Numbered from the stretch's first letter, positions 30,505 through 40,494 are shown. The stretch is DNA of 64,000 bases from Acidicapsa ligni (GCF_025685655.1 NZ_JAGSYG010000003.1:62001-126000); one strand, 5' to 3'. Made by a program: numbers and translations. Notes: generated by a model not told the origin, from the sequence alone.

Positions 30505-32940
30505 TTACTCCGACCTATCGACCTGCATCGAGACCTCAACTCGCTTTCCAGGCTTGAGCAGGAAATCGACTTGCGCACATTGCCGTCCCCACCGATCAAT
30601 AATCTTGCGCTCCTGCGGAGAGGGGCGCCCATCGATGAAGAGATGGTTGGGTGAGTGCCCCTTGCCAGGCGTCAGGATAATCGACGCGGTATATGCGTCC
30701 CGATTGTGGTTTTGGATGGTCGAGGAGAGCACTCGTCCATTGTTTCGATATGCAAAGTCAAACTGAGTTGTCCCAATCCTTGCTCGGTTCCAGTTGAATT
30801 GGTTCCACGGAGCGAATGGTGCGAAACGGACCGTACGGGAAGCGGCATCGATCGAGATCCCAAGAATGTCATGGACGAAGCGACATAAGTACACAGCAGC
30901 GGCCCATCCGCACTTTCGTGCTCCGTCTCCTCGCATGGGAGCATTTCTGTCTTTGCTGCCGTAAGGATAGGGCCACCACCACAGCGAACCATCAAAATCG
31001 GTCAGGGAGCGAATACGATCTAAACGATCCTGAAGCTGCGCTTCGTCACTCGCCCCAGCCATCGCTGTGGTAAAACCAGGAAATGTGGCGGAACGCCAGT
31101 CGGAGTTATACCACCAGATCGCATCGAGCTCGCTGGAGTAGAGAGGATTCGCCGCGGTCATGGCAAGATGTGCATGGTTCTGAAGGCGAATGTCATCGGG
31201 CTCACAGAAACCATAGAAGGGCATCAACGTCGTCTCGCTTTCTTCGCCGTCATGTCCTTCGACTAACGAGCCGTCGGCATTTGCACCCTCGTAAAATCGC
31301 TTTCCGTAGGGACTATCGCCGACGCAGTGTGTTTCGATCGCCGCACGGATCTCTCGAGCAATTGAAGACCATTCGTGGGCGAGCCGCTGGTCACGATAGG
31401 CCTTCGCCGCGATCGTAGACATGCAACTGAACGCGAACCACGCGGCAACGTTAGAGCCCGTGTGATAGTCGCCTCTTGCTTCGCCATCTGAGAAGTAAAG
31501 TGAGGGAAACAGCATCGGGGCACCGCGACGGCTGGAGAGGACCTGATCAAAGATGTGACGTGCCTGATCGAGTATCTCCGGTCTGGACGAGAAAAACTCA
31601 CGATCCCCGGTTGCCCGATAGTAGACACCGGCCATCGAAAGACCAGAGACTGAATTGCTCAAAGACTGACTGACGGCTTGCGCGTTCGGAAACCTCCCAC
31701 GGCCGGGTCCGGTTGTCTCCGGCGCATGGCCCCATTTTAGGAAGTAGAGTATGGAGTCGCGGCAAAGTCCGGGCTGGAACATGCTCATCGCGAGCGCGGA
31801 ATAGTAACCGTCCCTTGCCCAGTTCACGGGAGTGACATCAACGTCGCTTCCAAGAAAGCCTCCACAGAATGTTCCGTTCTGGGAACGCAGCGCGGACTGC
31901 CGAGAAAGCTCCGCAAAGCGAACCATTGCTTCGCCGGCAAAACCATACTCAGGAATAGTGAGTTTCCCGTAAGCTTGCCCACGAAAATTGAGTGTGTCTT
32001 CAAGCCAGGAGTCGACGTTCTTCTCGCGAAGTGTCTCGATCGTCTCGTGTTCTTCCTGCTCGGATTCTGCGAGTACCCAGGCAATTGCTACGGTAGATGA
32101 AGAGTGCGGATCTACCGATACAGACCAGATGTCATCAGCACCTTGTATAGATTGCTGGTCCATAGCGAGGAATCTGCTTCTCGCCATGGAAAGTTGCTTG
32201 AGAGGTTTTGCGTTCGTTCCTGGATCGTGAGGCTGTTGTGCGGCCGGTGTGCCAAACGAGTTCTCCTGGAGGGCTGTCAGCGAGACCTGAACGGTATACG
32301 GATCTGGGCTTCTGTTTTCAAGGAGCACGATCTGAATAACCGCTCGCGGCGAGCGGGCCTCGTTACGAACGTCGACGGGAGCGAATACGAGTCGGTGGCA
32401 GCGAAGCTGGCCCTGTTCGTGCGAGAACAGGGGAAAAAGGTTTTCGATCAGTGCAACCTCAACGTGCTCGGCTGCCTTTGAGATTCCTTCGACGGAAATT
32501 TGTGTGCCCCAGGGGCCTCCATAGAGCAGACGCTTGGCGCAATATACGCCACCTTTGACTTCGCTGAGCGGTAGAGAGTCAACTCCGGTACAAACGCATG
32601 CCCGGCGAAGATCGCCGTTATGAGTGAAGGAGGAGGAGATTTGGTTGTTTGAGATATCGAATGAAAGGTCGGAGGTGTGTTCAGTCGACTCGCGATAGCG
32701 GCTACCTGAATTGAGGGCAGTTCCGTCCGCGCGAATGCCGAAGTTCTCGCTTCTGGTGAAGTGCAGTAAGCCTTCCGAGTGACGAGACGGCGGTGACAGC
32801 AAACCAAGCGTCTTGTGGCCATAGGAAGCCGTCGTAGCGGCGACAAGAACCTGAAGAAATGTTCGTCGAGAGATATCTGAGTTCGTCAAAAGACTGAATT
32901 CCTGAAATTGGTCTTGCGTGAAGGAGGAGCAGATGTACAT
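30505..32940 (-). CDS. Tat-exported glycoside hydrolase-like protein with (alpha/alpha)6-barrel features
   Basis: An 811-residue protein with a twin-arginine signal (SRRTFLQVLVAATTAS) near residue 25, so it is exported folded. The first half is beta-rich. The second half is a helical barrel with features of GH15/GH65/GH94-like six-hairpin glycosidases (TPVNWARDGYYSALAMSMF, then NSVSGLSMAGVYYRATGD, then EESETTLMPFYGF, then SLWWWPYPYG). The exact family and substrate cannot be fixed by reading. A TTG at 32889 with AGGA upstream would shorten the N-terminus but keep the Tat motif. It lies 93 bases after a TonB-dependent receptor on the same strand, so the pair probably takes up and degrades a glycan, under the divergent membrane regulator at 36702. 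Confidence 0.65.
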   Translation of the reverse strand: MYICSSFTQDQFQEFSLLTNSDISRRTFLQVLVAATTASYGHKTLGLLSPPSRHSEGLLHFTRSENFGIRADGTALNSGSRYRESTEHTSDLSFDISNNQISSSFTHNGDLRRACVCTGVDSLPLSEVKGGVYCAKRLLYGGPWGTQISVEGISKAAEHVEVALIENLFPLFSHEQGQLRCHRLVFAPVDVRNEARSPRAVIQIVLLENRSPDPYTVQVSLTALQENSFGTPAAQQPHDPGTNAKPLKQLSMARSRFLAMDQQSIQGADDIWSVSVDPHSSSTVAIAWVLAESEQEEHETIETLREKNVDSWLEDTLNFRGQAYGKLTIPEYGFAGEAMVRFAELSRQSALRSQNGTFCGGFLGSDVDVTPVNWARDGYYSALAMSMFQPGLCRDSILYFLKWGHAPETTGPGRGRFPNAQAVSQSLSNSVSGLSMAGVYYRATGDREFFSSRPEILDQARHIFDQVLSSRRGAPMLFPSLYFSDGEARGDYHTGSNVAAWFAFSCMSTIAAKAYRDQRLAHEWSSIAREIRAAIETHCVGDSPYGKRFYEGANADGSLVEGHDGEESETTLMPFYGFCEPDDIRLQNHAHLAMTAANPLYSSELDAIWWYNSDWRSATFPGFTTAMAGASDEAQLQDRLDRIRSLTDFDGSLWWWPYPYGSKDRNAPMRGDGARKCGWAAAVYLCRFVHDILGISIDAASRTVRFAPFAPWNQFNWNRARIGTTQFDFAYRNNGRVLSSTIQNHNRDAYTASIILTPGKGHSPNHLFIDGRPSPQERKIIDRWGRQCAQVDFLLKPGKRVEVSMQVDRSE

Positions 32941-33033
32941 GGGAGACTTCTACGGGCTCCCCACTGTCCTCCGAAAAAAAGCAAGGACAGTGAGGCCCGA
33001 TGCACCAGATTGCGAGGCGATCTCGGCGCGGCG

Positions 33034-36000
33034 TTAGAAGTGAAGTCGCGCGGAGAACTGGAGAACCCTTGGAGCAGTTCCCGTTCTCAACGTCGTAATC
33101 TGGCCGAAGTTTGTATCGTTGATATTGCTGTCGGGTAGACCAAATGTTGTGCTGTTGAAAAGGTTGAAAGCTTCGAAGCGAAGATTTACGCCCATCTCAT
33201 CGCGAAGGTAGATCTCCTTCGCGATTGCTGCATCGAGATTGACGTAGGCTTGGGAGCGAGTGAATGGAAGCACCCTCGGCGCATTACCGTAACTAAACGC
33301 AGGTATGTTGGCGAAGGCTGCTTTGTTGAGCCAGGTATTGACTGTCGGGTGCTGAAGCGTAGGATCGGCGACGATGTTCGGTCGTGCTCCTCCGTAGGCT
33401 GGCGCGTTCGCGGTGACGCTGATGGGGTCCCCGCTTTCGGCGGTGAAGATGCCATTGAGCTGCCAACCGCCAATGCTTTCACGGTAGAGTCGACTTCCGG
33501 CCTGTCCGAACGGGAGGATGTAATTCCCGGAGACGACCAGATGCTGGGGAAGGTTCGACGTCGAGACGGACTTCTCAGCTTTGAGGTTGTCCCAGTTTTG
33601 AACAGTGTTGCTCCCACTGTCCGCATAAATGTTCTCGCCGTTTCCAAGATTGTTGTCGAGCAACTTGGAGTAAGTGTAGGAGGCAAGCAAATAGAACTGA
33701 TTCACGAATTGTCTTCGCACCGTCACGAGTGCTGCCTGATAGTTCGATCCCGCCCAGTTCGTCATGGACGTGACGCCGGTGAATTGAGGGTAGTTCATCT
33801 CCAGCTGGCCGCGCTGTATCTGCGACGCTGAGAGGGAGCCATTGGTGATAATGCCGGCGAACGGATTTTGCACAAGTTGCTGGAGGGCTGTCCCCTGGGC
33901 AAGATCCTGCTGAGGTAAATGATGGAAGCTGAAGTCCGCCGGTAGATGCAATCCGTGCGTTCCGATGTACCCGAATTCAACCGCCCAGTTCCCGACCTGC
34001 TGCTGGAGGTTGGCGCTCCACTGCTGGGCTGTGCCTGTTTTCAGATCACGAACGTTTGCGGTAACGCTGGTACCGAGGCCTGTCAGCGGCCCAAGGGAGG
34101 AACCGGAGATCGGTACGATCCCTTGAGGGAAAGGATTACTGAGTGTGCCGCTTGGCTGATTCCCGTCGACGGTGGACACATACGAGGTCTGGCTTGTGAA
34201 GCCGGTCGACCCCAGGCGTACATACCCTCCCGTCGTCGGAAGATAGTAGAGCCCCAGACCCGCACGAAAGACTGTCTTCGGAGTAAAGCTGTAGGCGAAG
34301 CCCACGCGCGGAGCGAAGTTATTCCAGGTGGTGTCGCGGTTACCCCGTCCGACACCGTTGACTCCGACAAACTGAAGTCCCCCCGTGAGGTTCATTCCAC
34401 CCGCGTTATAGCCAAGATTCGGATCGAAGTTGCTGATGCCATTATGGCGGTCAGTGGTGCCGTCCTCGTGGTCGAAGCGCAGTCCATAGTCGACAACCAG
34501 CTTTCGTGAAACCTTCCAGTTGTCCTGAGCGTAGAGCGCCCAGTAGTACGTTGAATACGCATAGTTTTGGTGCCGATAGAGGGTTCCGCTCGCCGGGTCG
34601 CCAAGTAGGAAGGACGCGAGGTCATAGCCGTTGGTTGCGGCGGCGGTCGGACTCGGACCTTTCGTGAAGTTTGCGTCGAAATTGAACTGAAGCACGCCGG
34701 ATCCCTGGATCGAGTTCCATTGGTAGTCCCGCAGTTCCGCACCGGCTTTGAACGTATGGGTATTCTTGACCAGGGTGACGTCTCCACCAACGGTGTATGC
34801 GTTGTTTTCCTGGGTCGACGGATCGGACTGATTACTTCCGATCGAAGATGTTGTCGACATGGCAAATAAAGGAAACTCCAGCAACTGCATTTGCGTTGCC
34901 AGAGAGGATGGAAAGCCCAGCGTTCCCGGATCAAAGCCAAGGCTGATCGGATTGCGCACAAGGCCAAAGCGATTGAATCCGGCATGCGTTTCAACCAGAA
35001 GGTTAGGGCTAAGCGCGTTGGTGTAGATAAGCGCTATGCTGTGCCTCGGGTATATCGTTGGTCCGAAACCCGGATCCGCGACGTTGTTGGAACCAAAGTA
35101 TCGGGGTGAAATCAGGGTTGCTCTATCCCATGTGTAACGTCCGGCAAGCCGCTGGGTTGGCGTGAGGTACTCGTCCAGGCGAATACCAAATGCGTTCCGA
35201 GTCGTTGTTTGAACGCCATTGGCAAAATAGTTGTTCACGCCTGTGAACGGATTTCCGCCCACATTCGGTTCCGGATAGTACGACAAGACCTTGAGAGCGA
35301 CGGGGTTGAGAAGTCCCTGAGGGATCACATTGCCCGCAAATTGTGTGCGCGGAGCCTGGGTGGAGCCAGTGAGTGGGTTGTAAATCGGTATCAACTGTCC
35401 CGCAGAGTTAAAGGTCTGAGAAAAATCGCCCGTCCGTTCACGATCGGTTGGGACCGTATAGAAACTGTTCGAGCCGATCGTCTGCCTTGACCCTTCATAA
35501 TTGGAGAAGAAAAAGAGCCGGTTGGGAATGATGCGGCCTCCGACCGCTGCGCCATATTGGTTGAAGTGCAGCGGAGGAATCGGCTTGTCGTTTCTCTTGC
35601 TGAAGAAGTCATTGGAATTGAAGACGTCATTTTGCGCGAACTCCCATGCGGAGCCATGAAACTGATTCTCGCCGGCACGGGAGATGTAATTGACGGCGCC
35701 CCCTGCGGTTCGACCATACTCGGCAGGAGCGTTGTGAGTGATGATGATGATTTCCTGAGTCGCGTCCGGCGACAGGGGCACCATTGGTCCTCCTCCGGTC
35801 GGCAGTTCGTTGGCATTCCCGTCCAGGAGGAAGGTGTTAAAGGAGGGTGGTGATCCGGCAATCGATATACGTCCATCTGTATTGGCAGATTGCGTGTAGC
35901 TTCCAAAGCTCCCGATCGCCCGGACTGCCGGGGACAAAGCAACCAACTCTGTAATGTTGCGTCCGTTCAAGGGAAGATTCTGGATCGCCTCCGGCTCGAG

Positions 36001-36420
36001 GGACGTGCTGACATTTGTGGTCTCCTGCTGAAGGGCTGGGGCCTGTGAGTTCACCTGAACAGTGGTTTGAGCTCCCCCAACGGCCAGGGATATGTCGATA
36101 CGCAGGTCCTGATTCTCACCGAGATCGACTCCCGTCCTGTTCACTCCCGTGAATCCTGCCGCCGAAACCTGCACGGTATACAGGCCGGGAGTCAACGCCG
36201 AGATCGTGTAGTAGCCTTTCTCGTTCGTCTTGGCGACTCGGTTGATATTCGTATTAAGGTTTCGGGCCTCCACTTGCGCGTTAGGGATGGAGGCACCACT
36301 TGGATCCGCGATCAAGCCGGTCATGCTGCTCTGACTCCAGGCATGAGCAAAACCGGAAAAGAGCAGGATGATGAGAGCCGATCGACGGAGAATAACGAGC
36401 ATCCGATGGGACAATTTCAT
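33034..36420 (-). CDS. TonB-dependent receptor with N-terminal carboxypeptidase-regulatory-like domain (Oar-like)
   Basis: A 1128-residue outer-membrane receptor with a signal peptide (ALIILLFSGFAHAWS), a regulatory Ig-like domain (MTGLIADPSGASIPNAQVEA), a plug (NLPLNGRNITELVALSPAV, then FLLDGNANE) and a large beta-barrel ending in the aromatic signal QFSARLHF. It is of the same class as the receptor at 12296 but only distantly similar. It is followed by the Tat glycosidase gene and diverges from the membrane-bound regulator at 36702, consistent with a polysaccharide or oligosaccharide uptake locus. The upstream region carries a near-perfect inverted repeat, GGATACTTCG at 36442-36451 and CGAAAGTATCC at 36491-36501, that may be a regulator site. 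Confidence 0.88.
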   Translation of the reverse strand: MKLSHRMLVILRRSALIILLFSGFAHAWSQSSMTGLIADPSGASIPNAQVEARNLNTNINRVAKTNEKGYYTISALTPGLYTVQVSAAGFTGVNRTGVDLGENQDLRIDISLAVGGAQTTVQVNSQAPALQQETTNVSTSLEPEAIQNLPLNGRNITELVALSPAVRAIGSFGSYTQSANTDGRISIAGSPPSFNTFLLDGNANELPTGGGPMVPLSPDATQEIIIITHNAPAEYGRTAGGAVNYISRAGENQFHGSAWEFAQNDVFNSNDFFSKRNDKPIPPLHFNQYGAAVGGRIIPNRLFFFSNYEGSRQTIGSNSFYTVPTDRERTGDFSQTFNSAGQLIPIYNPLTGSTQAPRTQFAGNVIPQGLLNPVALKVLSYYPEPNVGGNPFTGVNNYFANGVQTTTRNAFGIRLDEYLTPTQRLAGRYTWDRATLISPRYFGSNNVADPGFGPTIYPRHSIALIYTNALSPNLLVETHAGFNRFGLVRNPISLGFDPGTLGFPSSLATQMQLLEFPLFAMSTTSSIGSNQSDPSTQENNAYTVGGDVTLVKNTHTFKAGAELRDYQWNSIQGSGVLQFNFDANFTKGPSPTAAATNGYDLASFLLGDPASGTLYRHQNYAYSTYYWALYAQDNWKVSRKLVVDYGLRFDHEDGTTDRHNGISNFDPNLGYNAGGMNLTGGLQFVGVNGVGRGNRDTTWNNFAPRVGFAYSFTPKTVFRAGLGLYYLPTTGGYVRLGSTGFTSQTSYVSTVDGNQPSGTLSNPFPQGIVPISGSSLGPLTGLGTSVTANVRDLKTGTAQQWSANLQQQVGNWAVEFGYIGTHGLHLPADFSFHHLPQQDLAQGTALQQLVQNPFAGIITNGSLSASQIQRGQLEMNYPQFTGVTSMTNWAGSNYQAALVTVRRQFVNQFYLLASYTYSKLLDNNLGNGENIYADSGSNTVQNWDNLKAEKSVSTSNLPQHLVVSGNYILPFGQAGSRLYRESIGGWQLNGIFTAESGDPISVTANAPAYGGARPNIVADPTLQHPTVNTWLNKAAFANIPAFSYGNAPRVLPFTRSQAYVNLDAAIAKEIYLRDEMGVNLRFEAFNLFNSTTFGLPDSNINDTNFGQITTLRTGTAPRVLQFSARLHF

Positions 36421-36441
36421 TAGAGCCTCACAGACATGTAG

Positions 36442-36501
36442 GGATACTTCGAAAAGACGAACCAGGGCTAAACGAATCAGTTCACTTCATCGAAAGTATC
36501 C
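36442..36501. promoter_or_regulatory. Inverted repeat in the divergent receptor/regulator promoter region
   Basis: GGATACTTCG (36442-36451) and CGAAAGTATCC (36491-36501) form an inverted repeat with one extra base, arms about 40 bases apart. They lie just upstream of the receptor start, inside the 281-base divergent region. This is a candidate operator for the membrane regulator; binding is inferred. Confidence 0.35.
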
Positions 36502-36701
36502 GCCGCTCCTTTCTCTTCAGAGTGATGTGGGGAGACATCCCCCTGCCACCCCCAAAAAACAAGAGTTTCGCGCCAATCTCTGTTGCTCGGACAACCGAAT
36601 AGGGAGAGGGAGATGTGTGGGAAGGACGTCATAGACCGAAGTTGATTCATGGGGCTGTAAACAAACTTCATTAGGATGGAGGTTCTTGGCGACTCAGCAT
36701 T

Positions 36702-38963
36702 ATGGCACTCGAGACTCCCACCCAAGGAGAGAACTCCAGCGACGGAGCCTCATGTCAAGAGGATTCACCCTACGACATTAATCCCTCGCTTGTCCGAGAG
36801 CAGTTGGCTCGAGTGTTGGCTTGCGCTCAATTCAAGAGTTCCGTAAAGCTCTCGAAATTCCTGCGGTTCGTGACGGAAGCTGCGCTCGAAGGGCGCGCTG
36901 GCGAGATCAAGGAAACCGCGATTGGCGTTGCGGTTTACGATAAAGCTCCCACGTACGATCCAAAAGTCGATACGGTGGTCCGGACTGAGGCGAGAAGGCT
37001 GCGCCGAAAGCTGGACGAGTATTTTCAAGAACTGGGTCAATCCGATCCCGTTCGTATATCGCTTCCCAAGGGAGGCTACGTCCCGTTATTCACGCCCGTG
37101 GTAAGGCGAGTTAACGTTCTCGTTGAGCATTCAGAGACCCAAGAACACGTCGTGGACCTGCCGGTCAGCTCGGTCGAGACGACTAGAGAGCCCGTCGAGG
37201 ATCGAGATCCTTCACCGAAACGAAGAACACTGTTGATCCTGGCATCGCTATGCCTGTTCGTGCTTTTCACCGGCCTGTTATTCCTCTTGAGGTGGCACTG
37301 GCAACGTTCTGAATCCCTAAGCGCTTCGTCGCATATCGGTCCAATGACCTCAGTCCCAGGAGAGTCCTATCAACCGTCGATCTCTCCTGACGGAAAGTCC
37401 GTAGCTTTTATCTGGAATAACGGCCCCCATGCCTACAACATCTATGTGATTCAACGAGGAGGTCAACCTCTTCGAGTGACGACGGATGACGATTCGGACT
37501 TTCACCCAGCTTGGGATCGAGACGGAGGTTCGCTCGCTTTTCTCCGAGCATCTCCGTCTGGTAGTCGGATCGTACTCATTCCATTTCCCGGCGGTTCCGA
37601 GAAGATACTCTTCTCTTTGAAAAGTGCGCGGCCTTGGAGTGAAGATCTATTAGGAACCCGTAACGACACCGGACCGGCGTGGTCCGCGGACGGCACAGAG
37701 TTATTCGTGTCCGATGTCGCCCCCTCTGGCCAGGGCCTGGGACTTTACGCCTACAATCTCACCAGCGGTGCTCTCCGTCCCATAACCGATCCATTGTCAG
37801 ATCGTCGTGATCTAAGTCCTGCTGCGTCACCTGACGGCAGATGGATCGCGTTTGTCCGATTCACAAGTTACGATTCGAGTGACATCTATCTCTATTCCTT
37901 GACCGACCACACGGAACGCGAGGTCACACATGAACATATGGATATCCAAGGGCTCGCCTGGTCAGATGCTGGGCGATCAATCATATTTTCTTCGAACCGG
38001 GGTGGGACATACGGGTTGTGGAAGATTGGGCTCAACGGCGGAGAGGCTCTTCCCATCGAGACTAGCGGAGAATCCGCGATTCAGCCTGCGGTATCTCCTG
38101 ACGGAAAATTTCTGGTCTACGCAGATTCGGCTCTACGTTCAAATATTCTCAAAGTGAGCCTGGACCACCCATCCTCTGCTCTTGCCATTGCCCCGGCGAC
38201 GCGGCGCAGTCACAGCGCTCAGTTCTCGCCGGACGGCTCAAACGTTGCGTTCGTCTCCGACCGAAGCGGGAAATGGGAGCTCTGGACGGCAGATGCCGAC
38301 GGCAAGCGAGTCACTCAGCTTACGAAGTTCGAGGCGGCAACGGTTGGAAGTCCCAGATGGTCCCCGGACGGTAAGCTCATCGCTTTCGATGCCCGGCCCA
38401 ACGGTCACTCTGCAGTCTTCGTGATTGCGGCAGATGGGCAGCAACTCCGCGAGCTCAGCCCCGGAAATTCAGAGGAGAAACAACCTTCGTGGTCACCCGA
38501 CGGGGAATGGATATATTTTGATTCGAACCGCGACGGATCCATGCGCTTATGGAAAATGAGAGTCTCCGGTGCAGACGCCACTCCTGTTTCGCACTCTTCG
38601 TTGACCGATGCACAGATTTCCCCCGACTCGAAAACGCTTTTCTTTACAACCGCTGGAGATGGGCTCTGGGAGATGCCATCCAACGGAGGCAAGGAGACGA
38701 TGGTGCAAGGACTCGAGAGATCTCGATTCGGTAGATTATGGACGGTCACAGAACACGGGATTTATTTCGTAGACACCGCAAAAGAGCGTTCGAGCCTAAG
38801 ATTCTACGATTTCAAGACCGGCGTTAGCAAAAGCGTGATGACATTGCCCGTCGACCCTCTTGTAGGTTTTCCTAGCCTCTCTTATTCGCCGACTCAGAAG
38901 GCCATTTTATTTGCCGCAAAGGAAGAACAGCACAGCGATCTGATGACACTTTGGTGGAAATAA
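36702..38963 (+). CDS. Membrane-anchored putative one-component regulator with PD40/TolB-like propeller
   Basis: A 753-residue protein. The N-terminal ~115 residues contain a basic helical domain (LSKFLRFVTEAALEGRAGEI, then DPKVDTVVRTEARRLRRKLD, ending ISLPKGGYVPLF). This domain recurs in Acidobacteriota and related groups attached to sensor or cyclase modules and looks like a cytoplasmic nucleic-acid-binding or interaction domain. One membrane helix follows (LLILASLCLFVLFTGLLFLL, ~190-210). The rest is a periplasmic TolB-like propeller with repeated PSISPDGKSVAFIWN-type blades (PAVSPDGKFLVYAD, AQFSPDGSNVAFVSD, PRWSPDGKLIAFDA). The ToxR/CadC-like architecture and the divergent receptor-glycosidase pair suggest ligand-controlled regulation of that locus. 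DNA binding by the N-terminal domain is inference. Confidence 0.65.
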   Translation: MALETPTQGENSSDGASCQEDSPYDINPSLVREQLARVLACAQFKSSVKLSKFLRFVTEAALEGRAGEIKETAIGVAVYDKAPTYDPKVDTVVRTEARRLRRKLDEYFQELGQSDPVRISLPKGGYVPLFTPVVRRVNVLVEHSETQEHVVDLPVSSVETTREPVEDRDPSPKRRTLLILASLCLFVLFTGLLFLLRWHWQRSESLSASSHIGPMTSVPGESYQPSISPDGKSVAFIWNNGPHAYNIYVIQRGGQPLRVTTDDDSDFHPAWDRDGGSLAFLRASPSGSRIVLIPFPGGSEKILFSLKSARPWSEDLLGTRNDTGPAWSADGTELFVSDVAPSGQGLGLYAYNLTSGALRPITDPLSDRRDLSPAASPDGRWIAFVRFTSYDSSDIYLYSLTDHTEREVTHEHMDIQGLAWSDAGRSIIFSSNRGGTYGLWKIGLNGGEALPIETSGESAIQPAVSPDGKFLVYADSALRSNILKVSLDHPSSALAIAPATRRSHSAQFSPDGSNVAFVSDRSGKWELWTADADGKRVTQLTKFEAATVGSPRWSPDGKLIAFDARPNGHSAVFVIAADGQQLRELSPGNSEEKQPSWSPDGEWIYFDSNRDGSMRLWKMRVSGADATPVSHSSLTDAQISPDSKTLFFTTAGDGLWEMPSNGGKETMVQGLERSRFGRLWTVTEHGIYFVDTAKERSSLRFYDFKTGVSKSVMTLPVDPLVGFPSLSYSPTQKAILFAAKEEQHSDLMTLWWK

Positions 38964-39089
38964 CGAAACGCCGTGTTTTTCTCTGCTTAAACGTGGTCGC
39001 TGAAGCCGAATTTGCAGCGGCTGAGAATCGACAGCCGTCACATGCGGATCAACTCCCAGAAGGTTGGCCTATCCCGAATGATCACCGAA

Positions 39090-39123
39090 GACTCCTGGAT
39101 TGACTGCAGCCAATCCAGGAGTC
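39090..39123. terminator. Hairpin between convergent genes
   Basis: GACTCCTGGATTG, an 8-base loop, then CAATCCAGGAGTC: a perfect 13-bp stem in the 269-base gap between the membrane regulator and the convergent gene ending at 39233. Neither side has a clear T-tract, so it may act as a weak bidirectional terminator or RNA stabiliser. Confidence 0.55.
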
Positions 39124-39232
39124 GGGACGGCCCGGACCAGGCCAAGAGATAGTCCGTGAGCTTCGGCAACCTGTCGCCGTCGCCAACAACAGGCTTATAT
39201 CTAACACTGGTAAGAGAAATGTAACTGCCTGC

Positions 39233-39970
39233 TCACCACGGAGCTACACGAAAGCTTATTCCGATTGAGAACGCTGGCCGATACTCCCATTTTAAAGGTG
39301 GGTTCCCTGAAAACCCGGTTGGCTCCGGTTCTCCAAGGTTGAAGTTGTTGCCAAGGCGCTGAACCCTTCCGATGTGCACGCCGGGGCTTATGAGAATTTT
39401 GTTCATCATCAGACTTGGACCTGCGAAGAATTCCGGTTGATTCGTTCCGCTATTTGAATTGACGCCAATCCCGGCGGAGAGAGCACCACTGACAATCAAC
39501 CGTTCCTCTTTGGTCCGACCCCACCGCACGGTTTGGTATGTCCGGTACGGACCCGCTCGGAAATTGACGAACGCCATCGGGAAAACTTGTGCGCGTGCAG
39601 AGTCCGTGATTCCAAACTCTGCAGTGGCGGTGGGAGCACCGGTCGTTGGATCAGTGGAAGGAACATAGGTCGTGCCGATAACTTCTTTTTGCTGAAATGT
39701 CACCAGGACCCCTGTCGAGAGGCTTAGGAATGGGAGGTCCTGATAAAGAACCGAATAATTGATTGTGTCGGTGGTAAGAGTCTTCATGTCGATGGTCGAT
39801 ACGCAGGACACTGTCCCGGTCAATTGGTTGTTTCGATCCGGAGCGAGTCCAAAGCTTTCAAATAAGTGATTGCTCGCATCTACCAGAATTGTCGGAGTCG
39901 CATCTTTGACTACAACATAGTCCTGGTAATTGACGGTGCCCGCAGCAAAAGCATCTGAGTTTTTCGTCAT
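39233..39970 (-). CDS. Protein with an outer-membrane-barrel-like C-terminus, downstream of type IV secretion-like genes
   Basis: About 245 residues from the ATG at 39970. The C-terminal half has alternating strands and an aromatic-rich end (ILISPGVHIGRVQRLG, then WEYRPAFSIGISFRVAPW), reminiscent of a small beta-barrel, but no signal peptide is visible. The frame stays open upstream to 40348 inside the neighbouring gene, where the translation becomes Cys/Arg-rich and unnatural; just before Met127 of that frame, however, AAEKLQDNLFQLRG still reads as real protein. The true N-terminus may therefore lie between 40012 and 39970 at a non-standard start, or the gene may once have been fused to the preceding one. 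Function unknown. Confidence 0.55.
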   Translation of the reverse strand: MTKNSDAFAAGTVNYQDYVVVKDATPTILVDASNHLFESFGLAPDRNNQLTGTVSCVSTIDMKTLTTDTINYSVLYQDLPFLSLSTGVLVTFQQKEVIGTTYVPSTDPTTGAPTATAEFGITDSARAQVFPMAFVNFRAGPYRTYQTVRWGRTKEERLIVSGALSAGIGVNSNSGTNQPEFFAGPSLMMNKILISPGVHIGRVQRLGNNFNLGEPEPTGFSGNPPLKWEYRPAFSIGISFRVAPW

Positions 39971-40011
39971 TCCCCGCAGTTGAAACAGGTTGTCCTGGAG
40001 TTTTTCTGCCG

Positions 40012-40494
40012 CTAGTCCGTCGTGGCATACTCGCCTCCGGAGTTCCAGCCCTGCATGAGCTGCATGGTGGCCGAAAGCGACATAAGAAACAGAGCAGCGA
40101 CAATGGACCCAAGAGGGCTCTCGCCTGTCGCTCCATCGAGCGCAGCTTTGAGAACAAAATAAGCGGCGACAACAGGCACAAATTTCGCCACGACGATCTG
40201 GTTTACGAAGTTCTTGAAGACAGTTTCCATGCTGGCAAGCCAGCTTGTTCCAACCGATCCGCTGCCAGAGGGAACGGTGATGCCTTGTGCCGCAATCCAT
40301 GACAAGAGTTGTGGAATAGTTAATAAGATGACAGTCCACAGCACCCACTTTCCAGTTCGGCCACTTACATGGAAGTTGGTTCCGCCTTCATGCCGTAGGG
40401 ACACGCCAGCCGCTGCCAGTGTGCAGAAAGCTGCGGGCACGGCGAGGTCGAATAGCAACTGAAGGAGATCTAGTAAGAATTGCGGCACAGGCAT
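40012..40494 (-). CDS. Multi-pass membrane protein in type IV secretion-like operon
   Basis: A 160-residue protein with four likely membrane segments (LLDLLQLLFDLAVPAAFCTL, WVLWTVILLTIPQLLSWI, IVVAKFVPVVAAYFVLKAAL, LGSIVAALFLMSLSATMQLM). Position 13 bases after the VirB2-like gene suggests a VirB3- or VirB6/TrbL-like role, but the sequence is not close enough to assign. A more typical VirB6 would be over 280 residues, so this is short. The downstream frame continues in another phase without a clear start, discussed under that gene. Confidence 0.6.
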   Translation of the reverse strand: MPVPQFLLDLLQLLFDLAVPAAFCTLAAAGVSLRHEGGTNFHVSGRTGKWVLWTVILLTIPQLLSWIAAQGITVPSGSGSVGTSWLASMETVFKNFVNQIVVAKFVPVVAAYFVLKAALDGATGESPLGSIVAALFLMSLSATMQLMQGWNSGGEYATTD

